A stretch of 64,000 nucleotides of DNA from Candidatus Ichthyocystis hellenicum (GTDB taxonomy: Bacteria; Pseudomonadota; Gammaproteobacteria; Burkholderiales; 2013Ark19i). Made by a program: the position numbers and the translations under genes. The notes beneath the pieces are model-generated. The model did not search any database. It had not been told where the DNA came from and saw only the letters and a list, made by a program, of their open reading frames with translations. Every line of letters begins with the position of its first letter. Position 1 is the stretch's first letter. The stretch covers positions 223,693-287,692 of the forward strand of contig NZ_LN906597.1 in NCBI RefSeq assembly GCF_001460935.1, in the 5' to 3' direction. This document shows, in pieces, positions 8,273 to 16,037 of the stretch.

Positions 8273-9604
8273 TTACGCCATATGCTGAAAAGCTACATCC
8301 TTGGCTCTACACATAGATTTAACAGTCTCATTAGCACACTTGGTAATTTCCGTTAAGGCCTTCGCATATTCCTTTAAATCTTTGGTATCATTATCCTGCA
8401 AACCCCGCAGTTGCTGTATAAATGCTCGAATCCTAGAGACAACTGATTCTGCTGTCATAGCATTACATTGCATTTTTGATGAATAAATTCCGTAACTAGA
8501 CTGGGCTAATTGCGAAGCACAAACAGCGCTACTGACGGCACTATCAATGGCACCAGCAACCCGTGACAGTTGTTCAAATCCCCCTAGCTTATCAACAATG
8601 GACTTCAGACTGTTTAGTCCCCCAGCCCTGAAACAAACCACCATCATTACAACCATAGCAATGGCAGCCATGACTGCAGCAAAAATGTACGCAGAATCGT
8701 CACTCATTCCACAAGAGCGACCAACACCACTAAAGAACTGAGCCAATATAGCGGGATCACCCAAAAACGACAAAGAGATGGTACCAAAAAGCCCTGCAAC
8801 AGTATCTCCTATATCTTTGGCCTTCTTTTCATCCATACCACTACTCTCTAAAGCAGACGCAATTAATTGCCCTAGCATCAAAAATAAACTGCTCAAAGTA
8901 CAACTAGTCCCAGTGGCCACACTGGCAACTGCCAAAAACGAATTAACCATAGCTAACACAGCTGCAATGGCAGCTACAATAGTTAAGGGCGAAGGAGCAA
9001 CTACACAAGCCAAAATAGACAGTGCAGCCAAAACAAACATAACAACCGCAGTTATAACTTTCATGAAAATACCAAAAGGACTATGAACCTTAGCTGCCGC
9101 CTCAGTAGCTGCTACAATGTTCTCTATGTTCTTATCATGCAATGACTTCATATCATTTGCTTGTCCTTGAATACGAACATTCATACCTTGAATGAGCGTT
9201 GTCATATTGTGATTAGTTTCCCCATTAACCATCAACATCAAAGATTGAACATCAACATTCTTTAGCCATGCTAAATCATCTGGATATGGAATCCCTTGTG
9301 GACCCGAAGTAAGCCCCCCTTTACCTAATATGTCACCTATGCTTCCCAACAAATCCTTAACACCTGGACGTTCTCTATCTCCGTAAAGAACTTCATCTTT
9401 CCCTTTATTATGGCCATCAGGATCACTCCTCATATCATCAGACGAAGATTCAACCTTAGATTTATCTCCAGCTTTTCTACTAGTGAGATCACTACTACTT
9501 CCAACAGTATCAGTGCCCTGATCTACTTTGAATTCGTCAGCACCTTGTTGATCACCACCAGAATTAATAACCGCACCAAGCTCTTCTACAGAAGCTATAT
9601 CCAT
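8273..9604 (-). CDS. sctE: T3SS translocator SctE (YopB/SseC-like), copy 1
   Basis: A 443-residue protein with two hydrophobic regions. The first is long, at about residues 180-245 (VITAVVMFVLAALSILACVV and the Ala/Val stretch after it); the second lies at about 300-330 (AAVMAAIAMVVMMVVCF). Coiled-coil segments flank them. This is the standard plan of the large pore-forming translocator (YopB, IpaB, EspD, SseC). Conserved features shared with the second copy at 12715-13989 include MVNSFLAVASV/LVNSGLSIVSE, FLGDPAILAQFFSG/FLGDPGVIALFFEG and SYGIYSSK/GYGMYQAK. The ATG at 9604 is chosen because GGAGAAG sits 6 bases before it; an in-frame TTG at 9616 would overlap that ribosome site. Confidence 0.88.
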   Translation of the reverse strand: MDIASVEELGAVINSGGDQQGADEFKVDQGTDTVGSSSDLTSRKAGDKSKVESSSDDMRSDPDGHNKGKDEVLYGDRERPGVKDLLGSIGDILGKGGLTSGPQGIPYPDDLAWLKNVDVQSLMLMVNGETNHNMTTLIQGMNVRIQGQANDMKSLHDKNIENIVAATEAAAKVHSPFGIFMKVITAVVMFVLAALSILACVVAPSPLTIVAAIAAVLAMVNSFLAVASVATGTSCTLSSLFLMLGQLIASALESSGMDEKKAKDIGDTVAGLFGTISLSFLGDPAILAQFFSGVGRSCGMSDDSAYIFAAVMAAIAMVVMMVVCFRAGGLNSLKSIVDKLGGFEQLSRVAGAIDSAVSSAVCASQLAQSSYGIYSSKMQCNAMTAESVVSRIRAFIQQLRGLQDNDTKDLKEYAKALTEITKCANETVKSMCRAKDVAFQHMA

Positions 9605-9619
9605 GATCTTCTCCAAAAC

Positions 9620-10174
9620 CTATTTCTCTTCTTCAGAGTCGTTATCCCTATTTAACAACTTCAGTTGCACTTCAGCAACTGACCTCAACTTTCCTAGCTC
9701 ACCATCACATGGACATTTATCAACCACGTAATGCAAATATTCCTTAGCTTGATCCAGTGATTGATTTGCAGAAATTAAGCACTGTGCCATATGAAAATAA
9801 ATCTCAATATTATCTGCCTCTAGATTCAATAGCAAAGCAGACAAATAAACGTTAGCAGCATTAATATAGTGTCCCATTTTGTGAAGACAAGCTGCTAAAC
9901 CAAAAACATACTTCTGCTCAGTATGATTCAACCGCACCAACTCGTGAAATAATGGATGAGCTTTACTATACTTACCACCGTTATAAAGTCGTATAGCTAA
10001 AAAGTACATAACATCCAACGACTCTTTAGATCTACCTTCAAAAGAAGAAACAGTGCCTCCGTTGAAGATGTGATTAAGAAAGGCAATACCATCATCCTGC
10101 GGAACATCACCACCACACTCGTCGTTACTCGATGAGGTATTACTAATTTTTTCCTCTTCATCATTATTGTGCAC
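9620..10174 (-). CDS. T3SS class II (SycD/SscA-like) chaperone, module 1
   Basis: A 184-residue TPR chaperone. After an acidic Asn/Ser/Glu-rich N-terminus, TPR units cover about residues 45-160 (YFLAIRLYNGGKYSKAHPLF, YVFGLAACLHKMGHYINAA, IYFHMAQCLISANQSLDQAK). It is the first gene of translocon module 1, directly before sctE, as sscA precedes sseC in SPI-2. It is more similar to the product of 13997-14548 (shared F(N/L)GGT, SKAHPLFHELVRLNH/DEAHKVFHELVRLNH, FGLAACL and INAANVYLS/INAANIYLS) than to the other chaperone of its own module. It is therefore probably dedicated to SctE. The start is GTG at 10174 after AGGAGA. Confidence 0.87.
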   Translation of the reverse strand: MHNNDEEEKISNTSSSNDECGGDVPQDDGIAFLNHIFNGGTVSSFEGRSKESLDVMYFLAIRLYNGGKYSKAHPLFHELVRLNHTEQKYVFGLAACLHKMGHYINAANVYLSALLLNLEADNIEIYFHMAQCLISANQSLDQAKEYLHYVVDKCPCDGELGKLRSVAEVQLKLLNRDNDSEEEK

Positions 10175-10273
10175 GAAAATCTCCTATTCCAGAAATCTCT
10201 ACGTGTGCAGAAAAAACTACACCATCACACTCATGGCTCTATCAGCACTACTTTACAAATATGGGATCCTGCA

Positions 10274-10475
10274 ACTTAATAGACAATAGAACAATACCCT
10301 CAGGATATCTTCAAATTTAAGGAAAAATAAGTAAAAATTGGATTTCATACTAGCAATAATTCTCAATTTATCCAATAAGAACTATCAGCTAAATGAATCC
10401 CATTACGTAAGAAAAAAATATTTTTGCTCAGATAATTTCCTACTGTTGCTCAATGTAAGAGGAAATTATAGTGAT
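10274..10475. repeat. Degenerate ~200-bp tandem duplication, copy 1
   Basis: This copy begins ACTTAATAGAC and contains ACTAGCAATAATTCTCAATT and CCAATAAGAAC; it ends with an AATGTAAGAG-like element. The same series of motifs, in the same order, recurs at 10491-10672 with small gaps. It is non-coding and lies in the leader of translocon module 1. Confidence 0.8.
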
Positions 10476-10490
10476 ATAGGTAATTCTGAA

Positions 10491-10672
10491 ACTTAATAGA
10501 CCGGAACCCTCATGATATTTTCCGACTTAAGGAAAAATCGAATTTTATACTAGCAATAATTATCAATTTATCCAATAAGAACAATTAGCTAAATGAATTC
10601 CATTACGTAGGAAAAAAAGAATTTACGCAGATAATTTTCTATAGTTACTTAATGTAAGAGAAAATCCTAATG
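10491..10672. repeat. Degenerate ~200-bp tandem duplication, copy 2
   Basis: Second copy of the element at 10274-10475, sharing ACTTAATAGAC, ACTAGCAATAATTATCAATT, CCAATAAGAAC, CATTACGTA and AATGTAAGAG in order. The offset falls from 217 to 199 bases along the copy, showing several small indels since duplication. Confidence 0.8.
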
Positions 10673-11111
10673 ACGTTAGCGTGCAAAAAAACATATGAAA
10701 TAATTACTACAGAGATACATAAATATAATGCTAGAATAATATTAATATATATTATATGTTAATATTATTCTCTTGCTTTTTATTACAGGTTTACACTTAG
10801 GTGCTAACATCCTTCTTACCATCTTAATTCATGTGAACTACTTGATATTAAGTACAAATAAAAGTCTCAAAGCACCTCGTTTTTATTGACAACTTCTTCA
10901 TTAACCAAACCATATAACTAACAAAAAAACAGTTTCCCTATATTAAAGGAGTTGCAGTTTATAAAGAATAGAATGAATAAAAATTTTATTTTTTGTAATC
11001 GTTATCCCCTAAGAAAAAACAACTATGGCATTAACACGATGTAAGGCAAGATACAAAAACACAAAAGATGTGTATAGACATTAAAAATCCTTAATTATTA
11101 CTTTACCCAAT

Positions 11112-11139
11112 AAAAAAGCCCCGTAATAGGGGCTTTTTT
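11112..11139. terminator. Bidirectional rho-independent terminator after translocon module 2
   Basis: A perfect 11-bp stem (AAAAAAGCCCC with GGGGCTTTTTT) encloses a 6-base loop. It lies 27 bases after the stop of the chaperone gene at 11167 (minus strand) and ends the module 2 transcript, so module 1 needs its own promoter or read-through. Confidence 0.92.
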
Positions 11140-11166
11140 ATTGAAGATCTATTTTTATTAACGACA

Positions 11167-11670
11167 TTAATCACTATCCTCTACTCTTTCCCTATCTCCG
11201 TCATCCGGTTCGTCATCTCTTTCAGATAAAATGTTTAACAAAGCTCTAGCCTGACTAACAACTTCCTCGTCAGCAAAAAAAGGATCAATTTCTTCACCTC
11301 TGATAACATAGTCAAATATGGCCTTGGCACTTTCAATATCCCCTATCATAATATAGCACTGGCCTGCACGTAACAAAGACATTGCTGAGTCAGCACCACA
11401 TATTCCGGCATAACTGTACAAAGATAAAGCCCTTCTGTAGTCCCCCATATCGTAGAAACATCTAGCTGCAGCAGATAAGTACTTTGGTGAACGGGGTCTC
11501 ACAGTTAAGAGAAATGAATACATACCATCAGCTTTTTCGAATTGCTTATTCCGCCAAAAACTTAAGGCAATAGAGTAAATCATCTCAGCAGAATCGTCAG
11601 AGAAAGCACCCTTTCCTATTTCTTCTAACTGATCCATCTGGGATTCTTCTAAGACAGCTTTTGTATCCAT
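11167..11670 (-). CDS. T3SS class II (SycD/SscB-like) chaperone, module 2
   Basis: A 167-residue TPR chaperone of the SycD family with units at about residues 25-135 (MIYSIALSFWRNKQFEKAD, YLSAAARCFYDMGDYRRAL, LLRAGQCYIMIGDIESAK). It is paralogous to the product of 6648-7175 and holds the same place, after sctB. The tail is very acidic and polar (SERDDEPDDGDRER), unlike the basic tail of its paralogue, which suggests the two chaperones have diverged in partner or regulation. The ATG at 11670 follows AGAGGTGAG. Confidence 0.88.
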   Translation of the reverse strand: MDTKAVLEESQMDQLEEIGKGAFSDDSAEMIYSIALSFWRNKQFEKADGMYSFLLTVRPRSPKYLSAAARCFYDMGDYRRALSLYSYAGICGADSAMSLLRAGQCYIMIGDIESAKAIFDYVIRGEEIDPFFADEEVVSQARALLNILSERDDEPDDGDRERVEDSD

Positions 11671-11695
11671 TTCTCACCTCTTGTTGTAAATTGTT

Positions 11696-12661
11696 CTACA
11701 TATTGTTAAAGGCCGATGCTTGAGCTGCGGTATTAGCACGATTTACTTCTTGCAAAACCTGCAATATTTGCTCTCTAACTCCACCCATCCTATTTTGCCA
11801 CTCTAAGGCAACTTCAGCTTCAGATTGATCCCGGCGAGCAAATGCCTCTTGCTCAGATTGAGCTGCTGTAGCATGAGACACTTGAGCACTAGCTGCTGCT
11901 GCACCAGCTGCTCCTGTGGCCCCACCTATTTTCCCCAGAGCATCCGCAGTTATGGTAGCCTTTTGGGCTTGCATATCCTTTTGGCGCGCCTGATTCAGTA
12001 AAGTATCTTTCAATGCATCAATGGAACCACCACCTGCTTCAGCTACATCTGTAGGCTTATCTGCCAGCTTAGGATTACTGGCAGTTGCAAGACCTGTCAT
12101 CTCCGGATTTGTTAATTTAGAAGCCTGAGATTTTAGGTCTGCTGCTGCTGCGTTGGACTTCATAGCTTTAACAGAAGCCCCTACACCACCAATACCCATA
12201 CCAAGACTAACCCCTGAAGAAGCCATAGAGGTAATAAAAGCTGCAGTAGCCCCTCCTCTCATCTCACCAGCCGCATCCAAACTATTTTGTAGGCCCTGGC
12301 CTGCTTCCGTCATACGCTGCTCCCTCCTACTTGCAGATTGCTCAGCAGATGACTTTATCAGGACATTCAAAACTTTGGCCATCAAAACTTGAAAATTCTC
12401 GCCATTGGCAAGACCAGCATTTAACGATGCAGATGCTCTAAGTTCATCGCCAACTTCAGGTGCTTCTGGACTTCCCATTTGCTCCTGAATAGCCATAGAC
12501 AAAGATTCCCTTAAAGCAAGATCTTCATTTTTTACCTCTGCTCCACTAGCTGTACTAGCCCCTCTGTTAGCTAAAATCTGAGATAACTTTGTCATCAACT
12601 CGTCAGTACCTTGCCCCTGAGCACCCTGGGCAGGAGTATTTACACTTGTATTAATATTCAT
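11696..12661 (-). CDS. sctB: T3SS translocator SctB (YopD/SseD-like), copy 2
   Basis: A 321-residue protein with a polar Gln/Ala/Gly-rich N-terminus, one Gly/Ala-rich hydrophobic segment (about 135-165, TAAFITSMASSGVSLGMGIG) and a C-terminal helix ending AAQASAFNNM. It is paralogous to the product of 7224-8222, with the same order of elements, but clearly diverged; this copy is more Ala/Gly/Thr-rich. It lies between the second sctE and a TPR chaperone gene. A strong ribosome site (GGGAGATG) precedes the ATG at 12661. Confidence 0.82.
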   Translation of the reverse strand: MNINTSVNTPAQGAQGQGTDELMTKLSQILANRGASTASGAEVKNEDLALRESLSMAIQEQMGSPEAPEVGDELRASASLNAGLANGENFQVLMAKVLNVLIKSSAEQSASRREQRMTEAGQGLQNSLDAAGEMRGGATAAFITSMASSGVSLGMGIGGVGASVKAMKSNAAAADLKSQASKLTNPEMTGLATASNPKLADKPTDVAEAGGGSIDALKDTLLNQARQKDMQAQKATITADALGKIGGATGAAGAAAASAQVSHATAAQSEQEAFARRDQSEAEVALEWQNRMGGVREQILQVLQEVNRANTAAQASAFNNM

Positions 12662-12714
12662 TTTGCATCTCCCAGTTTTATAGTTGTTCTAATGTTTAAA
12701 TTTTTCCGTATTCA

Positions 12715-13989
12715 TCACACCATACTACGAAACGCTGATCCAGAAGATCTTAGAATACTCTGTACAGACTCATTAGCCATCTCTTGCATCTCTTTTAAAT
12801 GAGAAACAAGATCTTCCAACATATCTTCTTCTAGTGTTTGTATATTTCTCAAAGCTTCTAAAAACCCTTTTATTTCGGAAACCTCAGCTTGAATAAGTGT
12901 AGCATCGTGCTGACGCTTAGCTTGATACATACCATATCCAGCCTGAGTGGCCTGCACCCCAGCCTGAACTGCTTTTGCTATATCATCACTAATACTGGCC
13001 AACTTAGAAACATCATCAACCGATCCAAAAATACCTGCCACAGAAGAAACAACTGTACCTGTGGATGCCGCAACTCCACCAACATTCATGGTAGCTCCAG
13101 CCAAAGCAATCATCGCAATAAAACTCATGACTACCCCAAAAATCCTGGCCCAAGATTCTGACATACCTGCACTTTGACCTGCTCCTTCAAAGAAAAGAGC
13201 TATTACTCCTGGATCACCCAGGAAAAGACCTGTTGCGATACCAGTAGCACCAGCCAACATTTTAGCCACACTCTCAGCTTTTTCTATGGACATCCCTGCC
13301 TCAATTAACGACTCCTCAATCCCTTCTGCCATTCTCCGAAGCACACCAGTAAAGGTTACATCCTCCCCTGTAACTTCGCTAACGATAGATAATCCAGAAT
13401 TAACCAAACCCATGACAGCTGCAATAGCAGCTATTATCATTTGTGGACTAGCAGTTAAAACAGCAGCTGCAATGGCTACTACAGCAACGACTATCAAAAA
13501 AATAAATAATAAAATTTTAAATATAAGATCAATTACACTGCTACTACCAGCCTCTATGTACTCTTGTACTTTTTGTACATTTTTTTCATGCAGTTTTTTG
13601 TAATCATCCTGCGCACCCCTAAGTCTAGTTACAGATGCAGCCACCATTTCACGAACTTGCGAAGAACTTCGATCTTTTATCAGCACAACAGCATCTTCTG
13701 GCGACATATTTTGCAGATACTCATACCCGCTTGGCATTTTTAACTGCCCTGGACCAGTATCATCAGAACTTAGATCACCCATCAGCTGCCCAAGAGTACG
13801 TACATTATATTCTGTACCTTTGCTAGAATCTTGGGTCGTAGAAATCTTTTCCAAAAGCTTAGTGAGATTCAAATCATCACTAGCCTTATCAAGTTTAGCT
13901 TGCTCTTCTTCAACTTGCTCAGAAACAACATCAGCATGCGCCAAAGAAGAAACATCACCAGCTTCTTTGGGATTAACATTAGACTGCAT
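12715..13989 (-). CDS. sctE: T3SS translocator SctE (YopB/SseC-like), copy 2
   Basis: A 424-residue pore-forming translocator with two hydrophobic regions: about 155-205 (LIFKILLFIFLIVVAVVAIA and the following Ala-rich stretch) and about 280-310 (IFGVVMSFIAMIALAGA). Coiled-coil segments lie before the first and after the second. It shares FLGDP, the (F/L)FF(S/E)G(V/A)G patch and the GYGMYQAK/SYGIYSSK end with the copy at 8273-9604. The ATG at 13989 after GAGGTG is preferred over the GTG at 13995, which lies in the ribosome site. Two SctE proteins in one locus suggests alternative or mixed translocons. Confidence 0.88.
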   Translation of the reverse strand: MQSNVNPKEAGDVSSLAHADVVSEQVEEEQAKLDKASDDLNLTKLLEKISTTQDSSKGTEYNVRTLGQLMGDLSSDDTGPGQLKMPSGYEYLQNMSPEDAVVLIKDRSSSQVREMVAASVTRLRGAQDDYKKLHEKNVQKVQEYIEAGSSSVIDLIFKILLFIFLIVVAVVAIAAAVLTASPQMIIAAIAAVMGLVNSGLSIVSEVTGEDVTFTGVLRRMAEGIEESLIEAGMSIEKAESVAKMLAGATGIATGLFLGDPGVIALFFEGAGQSAGMSESWARIFGVVMSFIAMIALAGATMNVGGVAASTGTVVSSVAGIFGSVDDVSKLASISDDIAKAVQAGVQATQAGYGMYQAKRQHDATLIQAEVSEIKGFLEALRNIQTLEEDMLEDLVSHLKEMQEMANESVQSILRSSGSAFRSMV

Positions 13990-13996
13990 AATCACC

Positions 13997-14548
13997 TCAG
14001 CTTTCTTTATTCTTTTCTTCCTGACCTCCAGACTTTTCTTTCGAAGAGCGGTTCCTCCTAAGTAAATCTAGCTTTGCTTCAGCAACAGATTTAAAATTCT
14101 TCAAATCATCCATTCCAGAACAACTTTTGATAACATGCTCCAAATACTGCTCTGCTTGGTCGAGAGACTTGTCTGCAACTATCAGACACTCGGCTATACG
14201 AAACGACGACTCTATATTAGAAACACCAGGATCAAGTAAAATTGACGACAAATAAATGTTAGCAGCATTTATGTACTTCTTCTTCTTTTGCAAACACGCG
14301 GCTAATCCAAACATGTACTCAGGATTAAGGTGATTCAATCTAACTAACTCGTGAAAAACCTTATGTGCCTCGTCATAGCGACCTGAATTATATAACTTAA
14401 CGGCGGCATAGTGAAACATCTCTACCAATTTTGGAGAACGACCCTCCCACTCTGCCAATGTCCCACCATTAAACAGATGAGACATAAATAAATCCCCATC
14501 TGAAAACTCACTCTCAGCATTCTCACCATCTTGCTTAGCTTTATCCAT
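13997..14548 (-). CDS. T3SS class II (SycD/SscA-like) chaperone, module 2
   Basis: A 183-residue TPR chaperone (units at about 40-155: YAAVKLYNSGRYDEAHKVF, YMFGLAACLQKKKKYINAA, SFRIAECLIVADKSLDQA). It is close to the product of 9620-10174 and holds the same place before sctE, 8 bases upstream. The C-terminus is basic and polar (RRNRSSKEKSGGQEEK). The ATG at 14548 follows GAGGGATT. Its position after the filament gene and before sctE is that of sscA in SPI-2. Confidence 0.88.
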   Translation of the reverse strand: MDKAKQDGENAESEFSDGDLFMSHLFNGGTLAEWEGRSPKLVEMFHYAAVKLYNSGRYDEAHKVFHELVRLNHLNPEYMFGLAACLQKKKKYINAANIYLSSILLDPGVSNIESSFRIAECLIVADKSLDQAEQYLEHVIKSCSGMDDLKNFKSVAEAKLDLLRRNRSSKEKSGGQEEKNKES

Positions 14549-14660
14549 AATCCCTCTATATTTATTTATTTTAGTATCAGATTATGCCCAAAAAACCGAT
14601 AAAAGCACCAAAAAGCAAAAACAAGACATCACAACATACTTCTCAACAGCCAAAAAACCA

Positions 14661-15197
14661 TCAAACAAGATTACGAACAATGGCCTTGAGAGAATTGAAA
14701 AACGTTTGCATGGAATTCGTGGTCATATCAGAATACACCTGAGATTGGTTGACACCCATTTGCAGTCTCGTGGCATCCTGCTGACTTAGAGAATTCAATT
14801 GATCGATGGACGCACGAACCTTCTCTATCGCACCAAGCAAATCTCCGTATGTTTTAATAGAGTTAGGGTCTTGCTGCAGGGCATTAAGATCATCTATAAC
14901 TTCTTGGGGAAGAGGAAGAACAGACTTATCCGGCTTAGTATCGGCTGGAAATTTAGCTTTATAGCTCTGCAAATCACCCAATGTCTTGTTCAACAAGGCA
15001 AGCTGCTTGTTCTTCTTATCCATTTCCAAAAGCTGCAGACGAACCGTATCGTTCTGATTTTGCATGCTCATAGTACCCACAAGCAAAACCAACACCTGCA
15101 TAGCAACATCACCAGGATCTTGAGCAAACAACGCCTGAATTTGCGGCGTCTGAAAAGCAAAATTATACGACACATACCATGGATCACTTGCAGGCAT
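14661..15197 (-). CDS. EspA/SseB-like T3SS filament or tip protein (candidate SctA)
   Basis: A 178-residue protein with no signal peptide. An N-terminal helix (VAMQVLVLLVGTMSMQNQN, about 32-50) and a C-terminal helix (about 145-178, ending MQTFFNSLKAIVRNL) frame a polar middle with LPLPQEVIDDL. EspA and SseB have the same size and plan: a hydrophobic N-terminal helix with QAQ-type residues, a DEVI-containing middle and a C-terminal heptad helix that polymerises as a coiled coil. The genetic context is strong: small coiled-coil gene, this gene, SscA-like chaperone, SctE, SctB, as in SPI-2 sseA-B-sscA-sseC-D. The ATG at 15197 is preferred because GGAGG abuts the ATG at 15203. Confidence 0.62.
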   Translation of the reverse strand: MPASDPWYVSYNFAFQTPQIQALFAQDPGDVAMQVLVLLVGTMSMQNQNDTVRLQLLEMDKKNKQLALLNKTLGDLQSYKAKFPADTKPDKSVLPLPQEVIDDLNALQQDPNSIKTYGDLLGAIEKVRASIDQLNSLSQQDATRLQMGVNQSQVYSDMTTNSMQTFFNSLKAIVRNLV

Positions 15198-15248
15198 CAC
15201 CATCCTCCATCAGTCAAACCACCACAAACCACTTTCTAAGGACCACTA

Positions 15249-15641
15249 CTAAATCCAGTCCTTCTTCTTCTTCTTTCTTACCTTCTTGCCCTCAATACCA
15301 CCGCCACTCAAAACAACATCTAGAGGAACATTACCCATCCCCCCTTCATTCTTTGACTTATCGTTTCCTTCCTCCCTTGTAGGAACAAAAGAAGACCCAC
15401 TCTTTTCTTCAGCCATACGACAAATCTCCCGCTGAATAGTATCGTACATCTTTTTAAGAGTATCACGCTCCTTATCGGTAAGATGACGCTTAGCAACATC
15501 CAAAAAGTCGTAGCTAACACCCTCAGCCTTGAGAGCAAGCTCCAAACTCTTCTCATTTTGCTCAACAAGAACACGCGCCTCATCAACCAGTTTCTCTCTC
15601 TTCTTTATTTCCTGCGCTATTTCCAATGTATCCGTTGACAT
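15249..15641 (-). CDS. Small coiled-coil protein, SseA/CesAB-like chaperone candidate
   Basis: A 130-residue mostly helical charged protein (helices at about 3-45 and 50-80), then a disordered Gly/Asn-rich part and a very basic end (KKVRKKKKKDWI). It is the first gene of the translocon operon, 51 bases before the EspA/SseB-like gene, the place held by sseA in SPI-2, whose product is a small coiled-coil chaperone of the filament protein. No sequence motif proves this. The ATG at 15641 is preferred (GGGAAGGATGCT directly upstream) over an in-frame ATG at 15677 with a weaker site. Confidence 0.5.
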   Translation of the reverse strand: MSTDTLEIAQEIKKREKLVDEARVLVEQNEKSLELALKAEGVSYDFLDVAKRHLTDKERDTLKKMYDTIQREICRMAEEKSGSSFVPTREEGNDKSKNEGGMGNVPLDVVLSGGGIEGKKVRKKKKKDWI

Positions 15642-16037
15642 AGCATCCTTCCCTGAAATGCCCCTAGTCCATCCCAATCTCTAAGAACAAACCAGGATCC
15701 TACCTCAAAAATTTAAACAAAAAATCAATTCAATGATGTTCATAATATTTTTTAAAACCCTACTCAGGAAAACACCAATAAAACAAGGATATAATCCCAT
15801 ATGGCTCGTGAATGCATGTGCCATAATTGTACACCAACTAGCAATCTAAAGGTGTTCGCCAATCCCAAATCTTATAAAGTGTAATACCAATTAAGGGAGT
15901 CATTAGAAATTACCATGATAGGGAACTTGTTAACCGACAAAATCATCGCATCATCCTAAAATTACAGGGTCATCCGTGACGGTAATAGTGGTGCGATGAT
16001 AGTGGTGGCTTACAGATTATACAAAGGAGAAATGCCA
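15642..16037. promoter_or_regulatory. Divergent promoter region between translocon and sctW operons
   Basis: About 400 bases separate the minus-strand translocon operon from the plus-strand sctW operon, so both promoters should lie here. No coding sequence is supported. The right half holds a nested inverted repeat (15942-16000). No clear sigma-70 promoter with both hexamers is seen, which would fit control by an alternative sigma factor or an activator. Confidence 0.5.
15942..16000. promoter_or_regulatory. Nested inverted repeat upstream of sctW
   Basis: The outer arms are ATCATCGCA (15942-15950) and TGCGATGAT (15992-16000), a perfect 9-bp match. Inside lie ATTAC (15961-15965) with GTAAT (15982-15986) and an inner GTCA-TCCG-TGAC hairpin (15969-15980). 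The element ends 37 bases before the chosen sctW start. It could be a regulator-binding site or a folded 5' leader. It also overlaps an upstream in-frame start (15996), which argues for the later start. Confidence 0.5.

Larger units (their letters stand above)
10175..11111. other. Non-coding gap between the two translocon modules
   Basis: No supportable gene is seen on either strand. The stretch is strongly A+T-rich and holds a degenerate tandem duplication (10274-10475 and 10491-10672), several TATA-rich patches near 10730-10770, and a terminator at its far end. It must contain the promoter for module 1 on the minus strand if that module is transcribed separately. Confidence 0.6.
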
